The notes: a model not told the origin generated them from the letters alone. A DNA stretch of 64,000 bases from Micromussa lordhowensis (GCA_964020085.1 OZ026603.1:29806242-29870241); one strand, 5' to 3'. Counted from the first letter of the stretch, positions 57,001 to 64,000 are shown. Program-made: numbers and translations.

Positions 57001-60000
57001 ACGGTTGTCGAGGCGGTTGGTCGGAAATAAAGTCGTTTCATCGTTTAGAGGTTTCGTCCCTCGTTCTTTACACATAGGAAGAAATAACAGAAACCCAGCT
57101 ATTTACCATATTACAGAGTTATAAGTAGTAACACTTCAAGAGAATGAAATCATGGCGAAGCTGTTGTAGTTTAAAATGTACTTTAGGCCAGAATGATTTC
57201 AAACTAGATTAATTTTCATCAAAGGGCATGCCTAGGACCAATAGCTTATTAGACCAACAAATATGAGGAAATTTGCAATGATTGCTCGCATGGCCTAGCG
57301 GAAAAGAAGGCAGACTACAAAATCACAGATTGGGTGTTCCAATCCAGGCTTGTACAAAGCAACAAAAAAGGTGATCTTGGGGGGGGGGGTATATGGGATC
57401 CCAGCAGGGTAAGGTAAGATTAGGGACTGAGGGGGGGGGGGGGGTGTTATTCTTTTAACCTACAGTTATAAACTCAAGAATGTAAACCTACATCTCTCAT
57501 CATTTTAATGGCTTCTTTTACTCTTCCAAGCTTTCTTGCACACATGGCCAACCTGCGTCTTATATAAACACAGACATTGGTGTCTCTTCCTGAAAGAGGA
57601 AAACGGAAATATTCTTGTTGTTATTTAGGTGCATGATAAAATATTACAAGATTATGTGATGATAGTTCAAGGGCTCAGTGGAAACTTTTGGCCAAGTAAC
57701 TTTGTCAAGAACACTCCAAATTTTGCAAGCGGGATTGTTTAGCTGTATTTATTTAACAATGTCCTGCATTTTTTTGCCACTGGAGTTTGCAACTTTTTGG
57801 AGATACAACGCATATAAAAACTCAATTTTATTGTAGTTAGGATTTTGCAGAATTCTTGTCGTCAATATTGTTAATCAGTTTTATTGAAACGTGGTTAGTG
57901 ACTACGCCTTATCTTACACATTTATCTATTTACGTTTCTTTGTTCGGGAGATGTTTCATTAGCACTATCATGTGCTACTCTGAAACCTGAATGTAAATAA
58001 AGTTCATACTGGTATGCCCCCGGGGTGGGGTGAGGAAGTAATCCCTATAATGGCCTATACAGAGAGGTTCTGCCTGAAAGGGGTAAGGGATTTCACAAGT
58101 TGAGGTATATTAAACGGTAGGGATGTTTGTTTTTTAAGTATTCAAAAGGGGCCTTAACATAAAATATATTTTACTTTATGAAGCTCTAAATCATTAAATT
58201 TCATTTCAACGGTTTAGAAAAGAGATGAAGTGTTCTAGAGGTGGTATGTGAAAGGTGAACCATTTTTAATAAAAGGTATACAAAAGGACTACCTTTTCTG
58301 TCAAAGTGGTAAACAAAAGGGCAAGGGGTTGGACATCCAGGTAGAGCCTCCTCTATAAATCTTTGTAGAGTGCCCCCAGGGAATATGTCACTTTATGTTG
58401 TATAAAGGTAAGTGTTAAGAATTTCAACAGTAAACTTTTCTGATACCACAGACTGTAATTTCTGAAGTATCTGATATCACAAGTCTTTAGCCACTTTTCC
58501 AATGCTCTCTCTTCTAAGTGTAGCTACCAAAGGACAACTATTCCAGTTAAATGGAGCCCTGTACGAACAGACTGATGGCGTGGCTATGGGGTCCCATCTT
58601 GGTCCCTTAATAGCTAATGTGTTCATGTTCCACATTGATGAAAACCTTGAGCGAGAGGGTAAACTCCCTTCTTTCTATTGAAGATATGTTGACGATACGC
58701 TCACCATCATGCCCGATAGTCGACCGACAGTCGACCGACAGTAGATTTTGGGAATTATTCTTCACTATTACCACTCACTGTGCAAGGCTTCCTCTTTAGT
58801 GTCAGGGTTTACAGATGCACTGTTTCGTAGCAAGGCTTCACTGGCCTTCAATGCTTGTTTGAATAACTTTTCAGCCTGAAAAAACAATCATGTACAGTTC
58901 ATGACATAATTGATAAAACATTCAGTGACAAATAAAAATTAGAATTTCATTAGGAGCCAGTGCATGTTGTTGAATTCACTGAAGTCTTCTATTGAAATTC
59001 AAAAGCTTTCTTTATCACAATTTTCTTAAGTCTTCTTCGACTAAAAATTAACGAAAACCCTAAATGATAATCAGGGTTGACCTGAAATAGCCATTCTGCA
59101 AAACATTTGGTGCTTCTCACCTCTAAAATGGTTTGCGCCTCCTCCTCTGCTAACAAAATAAGTGCTGTAGGACAACTGCAACAAACCCAATATAACAGCA
59201 CTTAACAAAGAAACTAAAATTAATAACATACAGTGTTTACAGTGTTGTAAGTTAATGCTCTCCCACTCGCCAATGTGAGTGTTAAAAGTACGCTTTTCAT
59301 TTCACTCTTCAGATTATTTACGCTTAAATATTGATAACAAAAACTTTCCACTACTTTTTTCTATCTTTTTTATTTTTCGAGATGCCCAACATAGTGTTTC
59401 ATAAATAGACAAAACGAAATGCTGCTTTCTCTCAGTGACAATTTACAAGGCGTCTTGTATAAGGACCAGAACAAGAAAGCTCAACACAAAATGGCAAGCT
59501 GAGTGTCCATGATTACAAGAAACCGAAAAAAAAAACATGTGGTTTATTGTGAAACAACGCAGGTTTTTTGAGGAGGGGTGGTGCATCTTTCTGAGCGAGA
59601 GAAAATTACACCGGGCAAATGGATTTTGAGAGTCGCTTGCCTGAATAGGGAGTGCTGTCAAAATTTAGTTTCCAACACTGAACTTATAGTGGATCATTAC
59701 ACAATGGGTGTTTAATTAGTCAACAACAAAAGCCTTTTTTATCTGATAGCATGAGTTCAGTGTAGGGGTAGTTGCAAAAACAATCCTGGAGATAAATAGC
59801 AAAGCGCGCAAGTGACGTCATGACTCAGACAAACAAACCGGAATGGCGGACGGTTTTCCTTAAACAGTTTCTAAAACAGCCGGTGTTCTTAAAACACATT
59901 TTTTTAAACGAAAACGTCACCTGGATCCCCTCTAGTTCTCTCAGAATACGCCGATGTTGTATGAGCCTCGTGGGGGGTATAATCATTTGCATTCTATTTT

Positions 60001-62997
60001 TAGTCCTCGCACGCTTTGCTATTGTCAAAACAATTTTGTCAAAAATATCACAAACTTGTGGCAAAGTGGCTCATGGCATACATGCATGAAATACTGTACC
60101 TGTATTTTAGCAGATAGTAACTCTTTCACCAAAAACATTTCAAAAATTGTTGTTACAACTCTATGTGTTTAAAAAAACTGTTACTACTAATAGAAAGGGT
60201 AGCACATTAAATAACATGGAACAAACTTTGTCAATCTGTTTTATGCTCCAGGCAATTCTTACTTTATCAGCTAATGGACAAACAAACATTGTTTGCATAT
60301 TTGCAACCATTTTTATTAATTTATTATATGTAAACTTTACTTGTAAAGTATAGTTAACCACAAGAGCTGTATATTACGGTCGATCAATGTGTCTCAGCCA
60401 CAGAGATGATAGTTCTTTATTGCATAAGTGCGTTACAAATACGCCAAGGAACTTGATATCATAAACAATGGACGTTATTAGCTATGTTGCTTTCTTATCT
60501 ATATCAGCAATTAGGCTCGTGTCAACATTATCGTTCCTATCCATTGCTATTGTATCCTTTCCCTATGCTATCAGTTTTTACCATCTGTTGCATATCCGGT
60601 CCATTAACAGTACTCACGAACATGTTATGTTACACCAGTCTTTGTACTAGTAGCATGCTAGGCACGTCACTTAGTTTTCCGCTGCAAGTGTACAGTTTTT
60701 CCTTTCCCTCCTCTACCCTCCCTATTAATAAACTTGGACTACTGGCCTGGGTGCACACCTTCCACTTAGCTATCGCCTGCGTCAGGCTGGGTGGGTCCCT
60801 TACCCACCTTCTTTTAGCTACCTAAGAGTAGCTAGGTTGGGGGGCTTCCTTCTCTGGGTGAGTGTGCTATCACCCCATTCATTCACTTGGTGTGTCCGCT
60901 AACCGCCTTAGGGTTTGTGCCCTCATTCATTGTCTCTGGGTGTGTCCGCCAACCGCCCAAGTTTCTGCTTTGGGGTTTGTGTCCGCTAACCGCCCCACTT
61001 GTGTTTCTGCTTTGGGGTTCGAGTCCGCTAACCGCCCCACTTTGCTCGCAGGGTGTGTCCGCTAGCCACCCAATTATCTCATCAGGGTGTGTCGCTACCA
61101 CCCACTCTCATTGCTATCCCAGGGAGCACCCAGTGTCCATAGTCCCATTTACTGCCAGATTTGTCTCGTGTTTATTCTTACTATATTTTTAGAGAGCGAA
61201 TTGTTGTTAACGCAAATTTTCTCACACGTATCTTTCTCACAGAAAACACCTTTTAAATCAAAATGTATCATGTAGCAGTTAGCAATGTGTTTCTAATGAA
61301 TATTTCCACAAATAAAAGATGTCCAAGCTTCACTGTTTAAATTCAGTTTTATCCCACATATATATGACTTTGTCTCTACTTCTGTCCTGTTATTGATCAT
61401 AAATTTCGTCATCACATTGTCAAAGTAGCTGTAGATCCGCAGACTACTTTGACAATGTGACGACGAAATTCATTGTCAATAACAGGACAGACTCATTAAA
61501 AACTGACATCAATTTGTTTTTTACGATAACAAATGGTTGAATTGCCCACTCTCGCTTGCTGATGCGTCGCATGAATTTCAAATTCATGTGTCTGTCCGCA
61601 TATTGACGATAAAAATTAGCCAATGAGCGCGCGAGAATTTCTGCAGTTATCGTAAAATATAAGATCATACTGTGCATAATATATTGTGTCCAGTAAAAAC
61701 GCAGAGGAAACTATAGGCTTTAGCCTTGATTCCCTCCTTGCCATCTTGGGAGTCAAAATAATGATGTATGAACTTTATCAGTGAGACTACATATGCTACC
61801 AAAGACTGAAATACAGGTTTTCTGCATATAACACATACCTAGAATTATGTTCTAAAGCCTGATGAGCTGTCTTGATTCTCTTATCTTGGTCTCTTTCTCG
61901 CCATGCTCTTAACATTACTGGAACAAAACACAAGTAAATACAGTAAAATCTCATCATGTAGAAATAGTTAAGAAAACAATAAAATAATATTCTTCAAGGC
62001 AATGATAGCAAATACTGTACTGATTTCTCTAACAGGCTTTAATTTCACAACTGCTTAAGTTGTGTGTGTAACTGCGATGGTTAGTCATGTCTTTCCCTGC
62101 AGTACAAATATATGACCTTTCATATAATTATATTCACTTGAATAAAAATTAAGCTGAGAACTCTTAAGGAATAATCTATATTGCTTTTTACATTTTTTGT
62201 GCAATAATCATATCTTTAACCTCAAATATTCTTTGATGTCAATTATTTTTCTAAAAAACACAGCTCTTGCTACCTTGGTCACTGCTCACATACAAATTTT
62301 ATTTCTCTCTACTAAGACTTAATATTTCTTAATATTTTACTATTTTCATTACTTTACCATATAAAATGTGAGCAATGCCCTTTGTAGTGTAAATTTATAA
62401 AGAATTGAATTGAAAAAAATCATTGAATAAATAATCAGGCAAAGCCCTTGTCTGGTTATTAATTAGTGTTGTTGAGTGGCACTTTCATACTGATAATGTC
62501 AACTGATTCCTGAATAAGTATATCATTCCAAAAATAACCAGTCTTGTTACCAGGCTATTAGCAAAAATAATCAGTTGGTATGCTGTTATAGACATGGCTA
62601 GTATATCTGTTGCAGGTCAAAATGAAATTCAGGTCAAAATGATTTTAACCTAGTTTGATTCTCAATTTCCTTTGTCTTCTGATCATTCCTAATTATTCAT
62701 GATCCATGAATAATTAGGGTTAATAGACAAAGGAATTTCACTTTGACCTGAATTTCGTTATGACTTGCAACATATCTATAAAGTTGCTTAAGCTTCAAAG
62801 AGTTTACTGATTTGAGAGGCATTGAAGTTTTTGTTCATCAAGCAATGTTCTGAGCTGATTCGTTCCAAGCCTGTGCACATACATCATGACTTCAAGTCAT
62901 ATTGCCCTCTCAGTCAATACGTTCTTATAAAATTACAATACTCACACTCATCAGATGGCTCTGCGCTTTCAGCATCAGCATCACAAGTGAAGAATGT
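47976..62997 (-). CDS. ST7: ST7 (suppressor of tumorigenicity 7 family), 5'-partial, thirteen exons in window
   Basis: Thirteen exons, all with GT-AG borders and compatible phases, encode 379 residues that follow vertebrate ST7 from the TFFTCD segment to near the C terminus. In gene order they are 62946-62997, 61839-61917, 59121-59175, 58779-58875, 57492-57589, 52103-52195, 51546-51567, 51377-51449, 51056-51158, 50190-50340, 49831-49923, 48657-48796 and 47976-48059. Landmarks are [71 protein letters not shown] and [19 protein letters not shown]. The N-terminal membrane segments and start lie beyond 64000. ST7 is a conserved multi-pass membrane protein with a TPR-like middle; its biochemical role is poorly known. 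The end is odd: the last residues are out of frame (see exon 13). The gene hosts an LTR retrotransposon and several MITEs in its introns. This is not the LRP12 gene, which has also been called ST7. Confidence 0.93.
48154..48516. mobile_element. MITE family M1, copy 2 (ST7 intron 12)
   Basis: Same structure as copy 1. Ends are GGCACTGTCCACACTACGCC on the left and GTGTGGATGCCGC on the right, inverted with respect to each other, with AAAAGCCGGCGTTTTTGAAT and GACGGATTAGTGTGGACG inside. It lies between ST7 exons 12 and 13. Confidence 0.85.
48657..48796 (-). CDS. ST7: ST7 exon 12
   Basis: Begins after TTTACAG and ends at AAAACT followed by GTAAGT. 46 full codons with two leading bases; encodes [18 protein letters not shown] and [18 protein letters not shown], nearly identical to vertebrate ST7. 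This is a hydrophobic, probably membrane-associated C-terminal segment. Confidence 0.95.
49473..49585. repeat. Foldback hairpin family, near-perfect copy (ST7 intron 11)
   Basis: GTTCCTATCGAGTTATAGAA...AGTTTGGGAGAACTCG is mirrored directly by CGTTCTCCCAAACTTTCGCTCGTGTTTCTATAACTCGATAG. The arms are about 50 bp and nearly perfect, so the copy is young. A related single arm (GTTTCCATAACTCGATAGAAACA) sits at about 49315-49340. Confidence 0.8.
49831..49923 (-). CDS. ST7: ST7 exon 11
   Basis: Begins after TTTTTACAG and ends at CTGCCAG followed by GTAAGA. 30 codons plus split codons; encodes [19 protein letters not shown] and ENADRELLP, matching vertebrate [19 protein letters not shown]. Confidence 0.95.
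50190..50340 (-). CDS. ST7: ST7 exon 10
   Basis: Begins after CTTCCAG and ends at GGAA followed by GTATGA. 50 codons plus one base; encodes [20 protein letters not shown] and [17 protein letters not shown], the best conserved block of the family. Confidence 0.95.
50408..50778. mobile_element. MITE family M1, copy 3 (ST7 intron 9)
   Basis: Same inverted ends (GCGTCCACGCTTCGCAGGAGG on the left, CTTCTCCGGCG on the right) and inner blocks as copies 1 and 2. Right-end terminal bases are eroded. Confidence 0.8.
51056..51158 (-). CDS. ST7: ST7 exon 9
   Basis: Begins after TTCTGCAG and ends at CCTAAA followed by GTAAGA. 34 codons after one shared base; encodes [16 protein letters not shown] and [15 protein letters not shown], as in vertebrate ST7. 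Confidence 0.95.
51377..51449 (-). CDS. ST7: ST7 exon 8
   Basis: Begins after CCTCCTCAG and ends at GACAA followed by GTAAGC. Encodes [20 protein letters not shown], almost the vertebrate sequence. Confidence 0.95.
51546..51567 (-). CDS. ST7: ST7 exon 7 (22-bp microexon)
   Basis: Begins after TAACAG and ends at GATG followed by GTAAGG. Only seven codons and one base (QVLAKYD), but needed to join exon 6 (ending SEVQ) to exon 8 in frame, and equal to vertebrate AVLAKYD. Automatic gene finders could miss it. Confidence 0.9.
51901..52035. repeat. Palindromic MITE in ST7 intron 6
   Basis: CAAAATATCGTGATTTGTCA at the left end is mirrored at the right end (..TGACAAATGATAATCACAATATTTTG), and CTTCGGCAAATAA by TTATTTGCCAAAG around the centre near 51972. 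Imperfect hairpin with no coding content. Confidence 0.7.
52103..52195 (-). CDS. ST7: ST7 exon 6
   Basis: Begins after TTTGTTCTCAG and ends at GTGCAG followed by GTATTT. 31 codons in phase 0; encodes [20 protein letters not shown] and the following [11 protein letters not shown]. Its acceptor lies only 26 nt from the inserted LTR retrotransposon. Confidence 0.95.
52218..52221. repeat. Left copy of the retrotransposon target-site duplication (CATA)
   Basis: CATA at 52218-52221 is repeated at 57073-57076, immediately outside the two LTRs. A 4-bp duplication fits Ty3/gypsy integration. Confidence 0.7.
52222..52373 (+). repeat. 5' LTR
   Basis: 152 bp. It starts AATAAGAC where the 3' LTR has TGTAAGAC, so the usual TG terminus is altered; it ends ..CTTTACA. 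It contains AATAAA at 52327-52332. Apart from the first two bases it matches the 3' LTR exactly by eye. Confidence 0.9.
52375..52392 (+). promoter_or_regulatory. Retrotransposon primer-binding site
   Basis: TGGTGGCAGCGATGGGAT starts one base after the 5' LTR; TGG pairs with the CCA end of a tRNA. The priming tRNA was not identified. Confidence 0.65.
52386..53285 (+). CDS. gag: Retrotransposon gag
   Basis: 299 codons from the first ATG ([11 protein letters not shown]); the frame also stays open slightly upstream into the primer-binding site. The capsid-like part covers about residues 10-230. Near the C terminus, after a basic stretch, is a CCHC zinc knuckle ([14 protein letters not shown]) that would bind RNA. 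It ends at TGA 53283-53285, overlapping the next frame, which lies one base back (-1). Confidence 0.88.
   Translation: MGSHRVVLPESKFSGEEDVREFLRDFKMYVAVNEWSDEKAGQYLAVFLKDDAKAFFHQQSETVKKSFSELSEALKQRYEGGLALLKYKRDFNSRSRKDGEPLHSYLADLRMAYDRAYAPPVVDELPDSPSAAQKKKNNEQIGALTFYESRKAEDVLCQFVNGLKKDLRELLIRQDDLLKTPVETVVKRIATLEEESGGMLKVASVSEPSGKVNPTGAEKQVSEIEEMVNKTVELKLEEFRSSQGPLSAAVRRGGRRTGRQRPGPKPTDVCRACNGRGHWARSCPTLNGSGAGQGPRHQP
53231..53482 (+). CDS. pro: Retrotransposon protease frame
   Basis: An open frame in the -1 register relative to gag. The aspartic protease active site is [10 protein letters not shown], with DTG at 53426-53434. The frame stops at 53480-53482 soon after, while protease-like sequence goes on in the pol frame (+1). 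The change point is near a CCCC run at 53463-53466. It could be a programmed frameshift or a mutation; I cannot tell which. Confidence 0.75.
   Translation: MPDFKRERGWPRTPTPALNSCNGVNYPYLPQKEPIINTVHRGKAVSRKSYYVEGTVNKEKAIFLVDTGAEVSLISSNTPSQSL
53451..56828 (+). CDS. pol: Retrotransposon pol: reverse transcriptase, RNase H, integrase
   Basis: The frame is open from 53451 to the stop ending at 56828, about 1125 codons. The reverse transcriptase has [13 protein letters not shown] and the catalytic YLDD box (about 54473-54484). RNase H has [12 protein letters not shown] and TEKECLAVI and [12 protein letters not shown]. Integrase has an HHCC zinc module (HDDLGHFG...[10 protein letters not shown]), a core with D (MDIVEY), D (HHDQGKNL) and E ([10 protein letters not shown]), and a GPY/F-like module ([19 protein letters not shown]). 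The tail ends in an [14 protein letters not shown] basic motif. All catalytic residues seen are intact. Confidence 0.92.
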   Translation, partial: YLQIPLVNHCKCSSVWVENYSPVVARCTVELPARNQVLIPMRTKDGDCRVGLFESTRTPGGVLMTKTVVDSDKSGGFWVKAVNLSDETVMLFKNQKVGIITDIVDCSDPLNLSPEEDGPTVSYITKDTSEGHVKELGIDLSDSDLSGIQRGQLEDLLLSYADVFSRGKRDIGKYTAGVQHHIPLKAGTTPVKQQLRRVPFAYQEGVKSDLKEMLEDGVIERSASEWASPLVIVRKPSGDLRICVDYRKLNEATKVASYPLPNMTETLDRLADAKFFTTIDMVSGYHQIEVAPEDRHKTAFVSPFGLFQYCRLPFGLAGAPGTFQAVVEDMLQLLDAEDVMAYLDDVICFHSGFEEHLKGIGRLLQTIRKAGFKLSGKKCQFASRSVKFLGHVIDKDGIRPQPEKLDIIREWKVPKDEADLRRFLGVCTFWRRFVKDFAHIAVPLHDLLNKSEFVWTPQCDSAFKQLKEILCSSVTLKLPDRLGRFIVSCDASDKAVGFVLEQSDACGSRRPVAFGGRKLNKSECNYSTTEKECLAVIEALKAYRPYLLGREFDLFTDHESLKWLLTRTKEHSGRLWRWVDKFREFQCKVHHIAGNKNTVADALSRVQRVKAVAQEAWSLNFVRQQQDSCPTLSQIKSLLMSKASPPKSVDNLDIRVFVKEWPNLSVGKDGILRRSSVENSGSGQIIVPRSLTSRVLQMLHDDLGHFGTAKTSSRVKERFFWPHMTLDIEEWCQNCLPCQRRKNPVPTRRAPLQTIISSRPGELVTMDIVEYPLSSRGYRYCLVVVDHFTKWLELFPLRDQKSETIARKVFDCWIPQHGAPEQIHHDQGKNLTADMIKEICSFFEIWNTQTTPFHPQSDGASERSIRTVNSMLAKIVTEDQRNWDLYIPSTCLAYNTSVHSSTGFTPSFLRFGRELRLPSDLLQPDSRLPLQEFHSDYATELKSRLMQAFQTASETLKVSNRTQKAYYDRWARANAYQVGDRVLWLDKKSRRGRCMKLNRPWTGPWIVIKRLSEVVYRIKYCGPTGSYSRVKRRVVHFNQLKPFVGASDKGQGGAAIETGPTEALRPSSTQASSDAGLIVLEDDIFPEGVVDPVPVQHPSQAEEPVRRSQRERRPPLWTRDYQMDT
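56909..56920 (+). promoter_or_regulatory. Retrotransposon polypurine tract
   Basis: AGAAGGGGATAG sits directly before the 3' LTR start (TGTAAGAC), the place where plus-strand priming is expected. Confidence 0.7.
56921..57072 (+). repeat. 3' LTR
   Basis: 152 bp with a standard TG...CA end pair and short imperfect inverted termini (TGTAAG / CTTTACA). AATAAA at 57026-57031. The right target duplication CATA follows at 57073-57076. Confidence 0.92.
57284..57355 (+). ncRNA. tRNA-derived sequence (SINE head or decayed tRNA)
   Basis: GCATGGCCTAGCGG resembles an A box and GGTGTTCCAATCC a B box at the proper distance for a tRNA of about 72 nt. The acceptor stem does not pair at the 3' end, so it is not a working tRNA. 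It lies in ST7 intron 5. Confidence 0.35.
57492..57589 (-). CDS. ST7: ST7 exon 5
   Basis: Begins after CTTTCAG and ends at GAGAT followed by GTAGGT. Encodes [20 protein letters not shown], then [12 protein letters not shown], close to vertebrate ST7. The retrotransposon lies in the intron downstream. Confidence 0.95.
58010..58385. repeat. Probable dispersed repeat in ST7 intron 4
   Basis: ATGCCCCCGGGGTGGGG at the left and GAGTGCCCCCAGGG at the right bound AT-rich filler with many AAAGG/GGGG words. No coding content; the limits are approximate. Confidence 0.35.
58502..58745 (+). pseudogene. Penelope-like reverse transcriptase remnant
   Basis: The plus strand reads [20 protein letters not shown] and [13 protein letters not shown], then after an in-frame TGA a [10 protein letters not shown] block (YVDD catalytic box). 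This block order is typical of Penelope-like and related reverse transcriptases. Only about 80 codons remain and a stop interrupts them, so it is dead. It lies in ST7 intron 4, antisense to the gene, 34 bp from exon 4. Confidence 0.7.
58779..58875 (-). CDS. ST7: ST7 exon 4
   Basis: Begins after TTTTTTCAG and ends at CACA followed by GTGAGT. Encodes [19 protein letters not shown] and [10 protein letters not shown]; the first part equals vertebrate [11 protein letters not shown]. The second half is less conserved, as in other species. Confidence 0.93.
59121..59175 (-). CDS. ST7: ST7 exon 3
   Basis: Begins after TTGCAG and ends at TTAGAG followed by GTGAGA. 18 codons ([18 protein letters not shown]) after one shared base, close to vertebrate [16 protein letters not shown]. 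Confidence 0.93.
60860..61110. repeat. Diverged tandem repeat, unit about 40-60 bp
   Basis: Six or so copies share the core GTGTCCGCTAACCGCC (with variants GTGTCCGCCAACCGCC, GAGTCCGCTAACCGCC and GTGTCCGCTAGCCACC), separated by TTTGGGGTTTGTG or CTCATT-type filler. The frames across it are repeat artefacts. Confidence 0.75.
61381..61491. repeat. Hairpin element with arms of about 48 bp
   Basis: TCTGTCCTGTTATTGATCAT at the left is mirrored by CATTGTCAATAACAGGACAGA at the right, and ACATTGTCAAAGTAG by CTACTTTGACAATGT inside. The loop is about 15 bp and there are few mismatches. Confidence 0.8.
61839..61917 (-). CDS. ST7: ST7 exon 2 of this window
   Basis: Begins after GTTCCAG and ends at TTCTAG followed by GTATGT. 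Encodes [20 protein letters not shown] and LEHNS; vertebrates have IMQKAWRERNPQ and AAHEALE. Confidence 0.9.
62603..62772. mobile_element. Palindromic MITE in ST7 intron 1
   Basis: GTTGCAGGTCAAAATGAAAT and the matching ATTTCGTTATGACTTGCAAC are inverted ends; CCTTTGTCT / AGACAAAGG and CCTAATTATTCATG / CATGAATAATTAGG are inner pairs. It folds into one hairpin of about 170 bp. Confidence 0.78.
62946..62997 (-). CDS. ST7: ST7 exon 1 of this window (internal exon)
   Basis: Begins after TCTGTGACAG and ends at GATGAGT followed by GTGAGT. Encodes [17 protein letters not shown], like vertebrate TFFTCDSDHLRPAD. An upstream exon should end with the equivalent of NLSAQDHQ; it was not found before 64000, so the gene runs off the window. 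Confidence 0.85.
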
Positions 62998-64000
62998 CTG
63001 TCACAGAAAGAGCAACTTGTAAAAATAATTATCATTTTATTTTATTCATTCAAGGCTTGTAAAAAACTTTAATTCTAGCTTTCCTTTTGGACAAGAAGCT
63101 CTCACATTTTGCTCCCCCTGGGCAAGTTTTGTCATTTCATTTACTTGGCAAACAAATTGCCTGCGAGTGCGCCTGAGAATGAAAACTAACTTGCCCAGCA
63201 GGACGGCACTTTTCTTGAGCCCTGATTAATTATCAATTTCGTAAAATATCTGGCTCTAAATGGCAGCCATTAACAATGTCAATTTTACATAGCTTTCAGG
63301 ATCTAACATCTCTTATTGACGATGGATGCAAAGGATGTCCTTTGTGTGACAGTTGATTTTTTCATTGGAAAAATTTTAGCATTTTTGTATCTAGTTTTAG
63401 CATTATAACATTGAGTATTATAGTATTATAATTTTAGCATTTTAGGTGTCCCCTATTAGTAGAGGGCCTGTCCCTCGGCTAGCTTCCTCCAGACACGTAA
63501 ATAAAGTTTCTATCTATCTATCTATCTATGACAGGGACTTTGGAATGGCTGAAATGGTTGTGTCTGTAAAGATGTTTGAATTCTCCCTGACTTACAGTTC
63601 ATGTCAGAGTTAAAGCACAGTAGTAGTCAATGATAACTACAGTAGTCTATAAGTTAAAATACTGTGAAATGTAGCAAAAGTAAAAATATAATCAGAATAA
63701 GGGCAACTGGTATTCTAGTAGATTTTCCATTCAGTCAAAAATCTATGCTCGAATTGTATTGGGATCAATAATTCTTAGTTGGTTGTTTTGTTTTGTGATC
63801 TAGTGGGAAAAACGTTTTTGGTTGGTTTGGTTGATCAACTTTTTCAACCCACCTCAAACCAAGTTGAAACGGTTGAAAAAGCATTTGCGTGATTATGTTA
63901 CATGTGATTGTAGCTCGCATAAACTATTCCCAGGAGTTACCACATTTCAACCGAAAACGGTCGGAAAAGTGTTCTATTGAGAAACGTCAACTGTGCCAAC
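62998..64000. other. ST7 intron running off the right edge
   Basis: No coding exon was identified on the minus strand. Near 63440-63530 is the tail of a non-LTR retrotransposon. Confidence 0.4.
63440..63530 (+). repeat. 3' tail of a LINE-type element ending in a (CTAT)n microsatellite
   Basis: AATAAAGTTT followed by about five CTAT units (63505-63529) is the common 3' end of truncated non-LTR retrotransposons. The sequence before it (TAGTAGAGGGCCTGTCCCTC) has the look of their conserved 3' region. No reverse transcriptase part is present. Confidence 0.5.

Larger units (their letters stand above)
52222..57072 (+). mobile_element. Ty3/gypsy LTR retrotransposon, nearly intact and young
   Basis: 4851 bp bounded by 152-bp LTRs (52222-52373 and 56921-57072) that differ only in the first two bases, and by a CATA target duplication. 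A primer-binding site starts at 52375 (TGGTGGCAGCGATGGGAT) and a polypurine tract lies at 56909-56920 (AGAAGGGGATAG). Order: gag with a CCHC knuckle, protease, reverse transcriptase, RNase H, integrase with GPY/F-type tail; the RT-RH-IN order marks Ty3/gypsy. No envelope and no chromodomain were seen. gag, pro and pol lie in frames that shift by one base twice. It is inserted in the ST7 intron between exons 5 and 6, in the opposite orientation to the gene. Confidence 0.93.
59176..61838. other. ST7 intron 2 with repeats
   Basis: No other gene was recognised. It contains the tandem GTGTCCGCTAACCGCC array (60860-61110) and a hairpin element (61381-61491), plus a possible further inverted pair TTTTTACGATAAC / GTTATCGTAAAA (about 61517-61656). 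Confidence 0.5.

Noticed and set aside
57284..57355. A working tRNA gene
   Set aside because: A and B box-like words are present, but the acceptor stem does not pair, so it is kept only as tRNA-derived sequence.
1..64000. CRISPR arrays, bacterial operons, rRNA genes
   Set aside because: None seen; all regular repeats here are explained by transposons, coding repeats or simple sequence.

Overview
The window looks like animal nuclear DNA from a cnidarian, most likely an anthozoan such as a stony coral. The evidence is AT-rich sequence, GT-AG introns with short conserved exons, animal genes (dystroglycan, ST7), and many small inverted-repeat transposons between and inside genes. The taxon is an inference from the overall look, not from a database match. 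No bacterial operon, CRISPR array, rRNA or intact tRNA was seen.

Layout. (1) 1-9065: no recognisable gene; two inverted-repeat elements (731-919 and 7095-7830). (2) 9172-18600 (+): dystroglycan-like gene A, three coding exons, 1704 residues. It has the N-terminal alpha-dystroglycan module, a furin site, five tandem cadherin-like/SEA-like units, one membrane segment and a Gly-rich tail ending in a PPxY motif. (3) 18619-27616: 3'-side and intergenic DNA full of foldback and TTAA-type elements. (4) 27665-34087 (+): dystroglycan gene B, same exon layout, 897 residues, classical single-unit architecture with a Thr-rich mucin domain. (5) 37548-40385 (-): single-exon gene C, a third dystroglycan-domain membrane protein with one ectodomain unit and a cytoplasmic tail of about 650 residues unlike A and B. 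(6) 45985-47025 (+): single-exon family 8 glycosyltransferase. (7) 47976 to beyond 62997 (-): the 3' thirteen coding exons of an ST7 orthologue, whose first exons lie off the right edge. A young Ty3/gypsy LTR retrotransposon (52222-57072, +) sits in one ST7 intron, 26 nt from a splice acceptor.

How the genes relate. A, B and C share the dystroglycan membrane-proximal fold; A and B also share intron positions and phases, so they look like tandem duplicates that diverged. B keeps the features expected of a cleaved, mucin-type, dystrophin-binding dystroglycan: furin site, TPTP motif, GS cleavage motif, Cys pair and PPxY. A expanded the membrane-proximal unit to five and has no GS motif. C keeps the fold but lost the N-terminal module, the mucin region and the PPxY terminus. 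The cluster therefore holds three different adhesion-receptor designs on one fold. ST7 and the glycosyltransferase are convergent neighbours.

All exon boundaries were called by eye from reading frame, GT/AG sites and remembered family sequence; transcript data would settle them.
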